Below are positions 61,490 through 64,000 of a stretch of 64,000 nt of DNA, one piece after another. A program made the position numbers and the translations under genes. Source of the DNA: Bacteroidota bacterium. Its GTDB lineage: Bacteria; Bacteroidota; Rhodothermia; Rhodothermales; Bin80. Location: the NCBI GenBank assembly GCA_026709065.1, contig JAPOTS010000047.1:1-64000 (forward strand), read 5' to 3'. The notes below the pieces were generated by a model. It made no database searches, was not told the origin of the DNA, and saw only the letters and a program-made list of their open reading frames with translations. How positions within the stretch are numbered: the first letter of the stretch is position 1; each line of letters starts with the position of its first letter.

Positions 61490-62239
61490 ATGAATATTGC
61501 TGTTTGTGTGAAGCAGACCGCGGATACTGAATCAATACCTAAGTTAAGTTCGGATCAATCTCATGTCAGTGATGAGGGTATTGTGTGGATCATTAATCCT
61601 CACGATGAATCTGCGATTGAAATTGCCATTCGGCTAAGAGATCAATGTAATGGCTCGGTCACATTGTTTTCCATCGGTCCGGAGCGAGTGGAATCTGCAC
61701 TGAGACAGGGTTTATCAATGGGAGCAGATGAAGCGGTTCATCTTCTAACTGATGCCATGCCCATAGACCAAAAAATCATTGCAGAACTACTTGCTCGTAG
61801 GCTAAAATCTCAAAATATTGACGTAATTATCACAGGCGAAGTAGCAATTGATGGAGGAGGTGCTCAGGTCCCACAGAGATTAGCAAAATTACTTCATTGG
61901 TCATGTGTCACTGCCGTAGAGGAGTTACACATTGAAGCTACATCTTTTACAGCACGACAACCTGTAGAACAAGGAGATAAAATCCATGAAGGTCAACTAC
62001 CAGCAGTGATTGGAATAAATCGTAGAATTATGGAGCCTCGCTATCCGTCTTTTAAAGGGATCATGAAGGCAAAGCGAAAGGAGATTGTCAAAGAGTCAGT
62101 GGAATTAGAGTCACCTTCATATTCCATTGAATCATTGAGGTTGTCAGCTCCGAGATCAGAGGGCAAGGTTGTCACCTATCAACAAGGGGTTGTTGATAAA
62201 ACGATCAAGTTTCTTCAAGAAAAGACCAGTGTAATTTGA
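61490..62239 (+). CDS. etfB: Electron transfer flavoprotein beta subunit
   Basis: MNIAVCVKQTADTES, INPHDESAIEIAIRLRD, GEVAIDGGGAQVPQRLAKLL. Confidence 0.93.
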   Translation: MNIAVCVKQTADTESIPKLSSDQSHVSDEGIVWIINPHDESAIEIAIRLRDQCNGSVTLFSIGPERVESALRQGLSMGADEAVHLLTDAMPIDQKIIAELLARRLKSQNIDVIITGEVAIDGGGAQVPQRLAKLLHWSCVTAVEELHIEATSFTARQPVEQGDKIHEGQLPAVIGINRRIMEPRYPSFKGIMKAKRKEIVKESVELESPSYSIESLRLSAPRSEGKVVTYQQGVVDKTIKFLQEKTSVI

Positions 62240-63198
62240 TGTTTGAAATAACCGTCGTTGGTGAATCACAGGGTTCTGAGTTAGTCTCATCAACCTTGGA
62301 AGCATGTCACGTAGCCTCAAAACTATCAAATGCATTGGGAGTCAATTGGCGTATTATCGTCGATGAAGATGCGGCAAATTCTGCGATTAATTATGGATCC
62401 GAAGTGATTTCATATTCGATTGGCGAAGAGCATAAACAGTCACCAGATGTTATTGCTTCCACTGTAACAGAGATTTTGGAACCAACCAAGGTGATTGTCA
62501 TGGCAGCGACCTCCACAGGTAAAGATCTCATGGGGCGTATCGCACAATTACTTTCTGCCCCACTTGCTCAGGATTGTATAGGATTTGAGATAGATTCAGG
62601 TGATGTTTTATTTAAGCGTGAATTGTATGGAGGCAAGGTTCTAGCGAATGTCAAATTATCAGGGAGTCCAATCTTAGCTAGTTTTCGTCCTCGCTCTTTT
62701 ACTCCAATTGATCGCTTGGATACCCCCGCTGTTGCTCAACTTCATAGTATTGATATATTGTTGTCAGAGCCAACGGTGATCTTGAAACCGAGATCACAGA
62801 AAGAGAATCTTGATGTCACAGAGGCATCAATCGTGGTCAGTGGTGGTAGAGGATTACAGGGGCCAGAAAATTGGACTATCCTTGAAGAGCTTACCGATGC
62901 ACTTGGGCCGACTGCTACGTTGGCCTGCTCACGTCCAGTCAGTGATGAGGGATGGCGGCCACATAATGAACATGTTGGTCAGACTGGACGCTCAATCTCA
63001 CCCGATCTATATATTGCTGTTGGAATTTCGGGGGCAACTCAACATATCGCTGGAATTTCTGGGTCAAAGTTTATTTTAGCGATAAATAAGGATCCAGATG
63101 CCCCCATTTTTCGGGTTGCGGACTATGGGATTGTTGGGGATTTATTTCAGATCGTACCTGAACTGACTTCAGCAATTCGAAATGCCCATACGATCTGA
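62236..63198 (+). CDS. etfA: Electron transfer flavoprotein alpha subunit
   Basis: VVSGGRGLQGPENWTILEELTDALGPTATLACSRPVSDEGW, VGQTGRSISPDLYIAVGISGATQHIAGISGSKFILAINKDPDAPIF. 4-nt overlap with etfB. Confidence 0.94.
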   Translation: MMFEITVVGESQGSELVSSTLEACHVASKLSNALGVNWRIIVDEDAANSAINYGSEVISYSIGEEHKQSPDVIASTVTEILEPTKVIVMAATSTGKDLMGRIAQLLSAPLAQDCIGFEIDSGDVLFKRELYGGKVLANVKLSGSPILASFRPRSFTPIDRLDTPAVAQLHSIDILLSEPTVILKPRSQKENLDVTEASIVVSGGRGLQGPENWTILEELTDALGPTATLACSRPVSDEGWRPHNEHVGQTGRSISPDLYIAVGISGATQHIAGISGSKFILAINKDPDAPIFRVADYGIVGDLFQIVPELTSAIRNAHTI

Positions 63199-63649
63199 TC
63201 ACATGTGATCTAAATATACTGATTAAATGTTAGTCCGAATTAGCTTAATCTCTAACTGCGATCAAACAGAACATTAGCTCCTCTTTATTTTCCTCATTAT
63301 TAATACATGAGTCACACATGCATCTGAGTAATTTATGAGTAGAACTTAACTTTCATGGCCAGTTACCAATGAGTCCAACCAGTTAATTGATGTTGAATTG
63401 TTCACCAAGATTTTTATAAAGCTATGGCATACAATAGTTTTTCACATTCTAGAATTGGGAGATATGGTTTCCCTTAGGCACTGAATACAACAAAAAATGA
63501 GGTAAGGTGTAGTACATCTTCATACACAAGATTTGTTTCAATATATCCTATCGTTATTGATATCCATTATGAGAATTACATGCGAACCAACTTGATCAGA
63601 AGCACCCATAACTTGTAGAATACCCGAAGATCAATCATTTCAATTAGTC

Positions 63650-64000
63650 ATGTTTTCAAGAAGAGAATTTATTCAAATTGCCAGTGGAGGACTTGTCGCA
63701 TTTCCCAGTTTTCTAAGGGAAACAGAGGTTGATGTGGCAATCATTGGCGGTGGGACTGGTGGATGCGCAGCTGCGTTATCCGCCCTTAGAATGAATAAAA
63801 CGGTCATCATGACCGAAGAGACCGATTGGATTGGAGGCCAGTTTACCCAACAGGGCGTGCCACCTGATGAACATCAATGGATTGAATCGCAAGGCGCGAC
63901 CCAAAGTTATTTAGAATTCCGTAACCAAATTCGGAATTACTATCGTTCATTGTATCCATTAAATCAACCAGATGAACCATTATTGAACCCTGGTACATGC
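63650..64000 (+). CDS. FAD-dependent oxidoreductase (partial, runs off the window)
   Basis: MFSRREFIQIASGGLVAFPSFLRETEVDVAIIGGGTGGCAAALSALRMNKTVIMTEETDWIGGQFTQQGVPPDEHQWIE. TAT-like leader plus GxGxxG FAD-binding motif. Confidence 0.8.
   Translation, partial: MFSRREFIQIASGGLVAFPSFLRETEVDVAIIGGGTGGCAAALSALRMNKTVIMTEETDWIGGQFTQQGVPPDEHQWIESQGATQSYLEFRNQIRNYYRSLYPLNQPDEPLLNPGTC

Noticed and set aside
1-64000. CRISPR arrays, tRNA or rRNA genes
   Set aside because: No regularly spaced direct repeats, and no tRNA or rRNA signature recognised when reading the intergenic regions.

Overview
This is a low-to-mid GC bacterial window. SecA size, a PorQ-like protein, TAT-type Gfo/Idh oxidoreductases and a PVC-type cytochrome suggest the Bacteroidota/Balneolota/Rhodothermota neighbourhood (inference only). 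The left ~13 kb is accessory. It holds an ISL3-like transposase relic, a complete IS1634-like element with matching terminal inverted repeats, a two-gene hypothetical cassette, and a two-gene module of a large helical-repeat protein plus a protein with a restriction-endonuclease-like N-terminus. It also has several frameshifted relics and a tyrosine recombinase-fold protein whose catalytic residues appear lost. The rest is mostly housekeeping: porQ-like, secA, recN, two phosphohexomutases, mdh, a DnaQ/GIY-YIG nuclease, nuoJKLM and nuoN interrupted by an NhaD-like antiporter and a pterin dehydratase, SOD and etfBA. Interspersed are a MerR/VIT-vWA pair, a PVC-type cytochrome c dehydrogenase, an M16 peptidase, two Gfo/Idh oxidoreductases, an AlbA_2-type ATP-binding protein and two near-duplicate ECF sigma factors. 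The strongest candidates for an undescribed system are (1) a non-canonical chaperone cassette at 33.8-38.0 kb: a TerB/degenerate-J-like protein, a short Hsp70, and a membrane-anchored GrpE-like protein, next to an ADP-ribosylglycohydrolase; and (2) the helical-repeat/REase-like pair at 4.2-7.9 kb. No tRNA, rRNA or CRISPR array was recognised. All family calls come from reading translations by eye; no database search was run.
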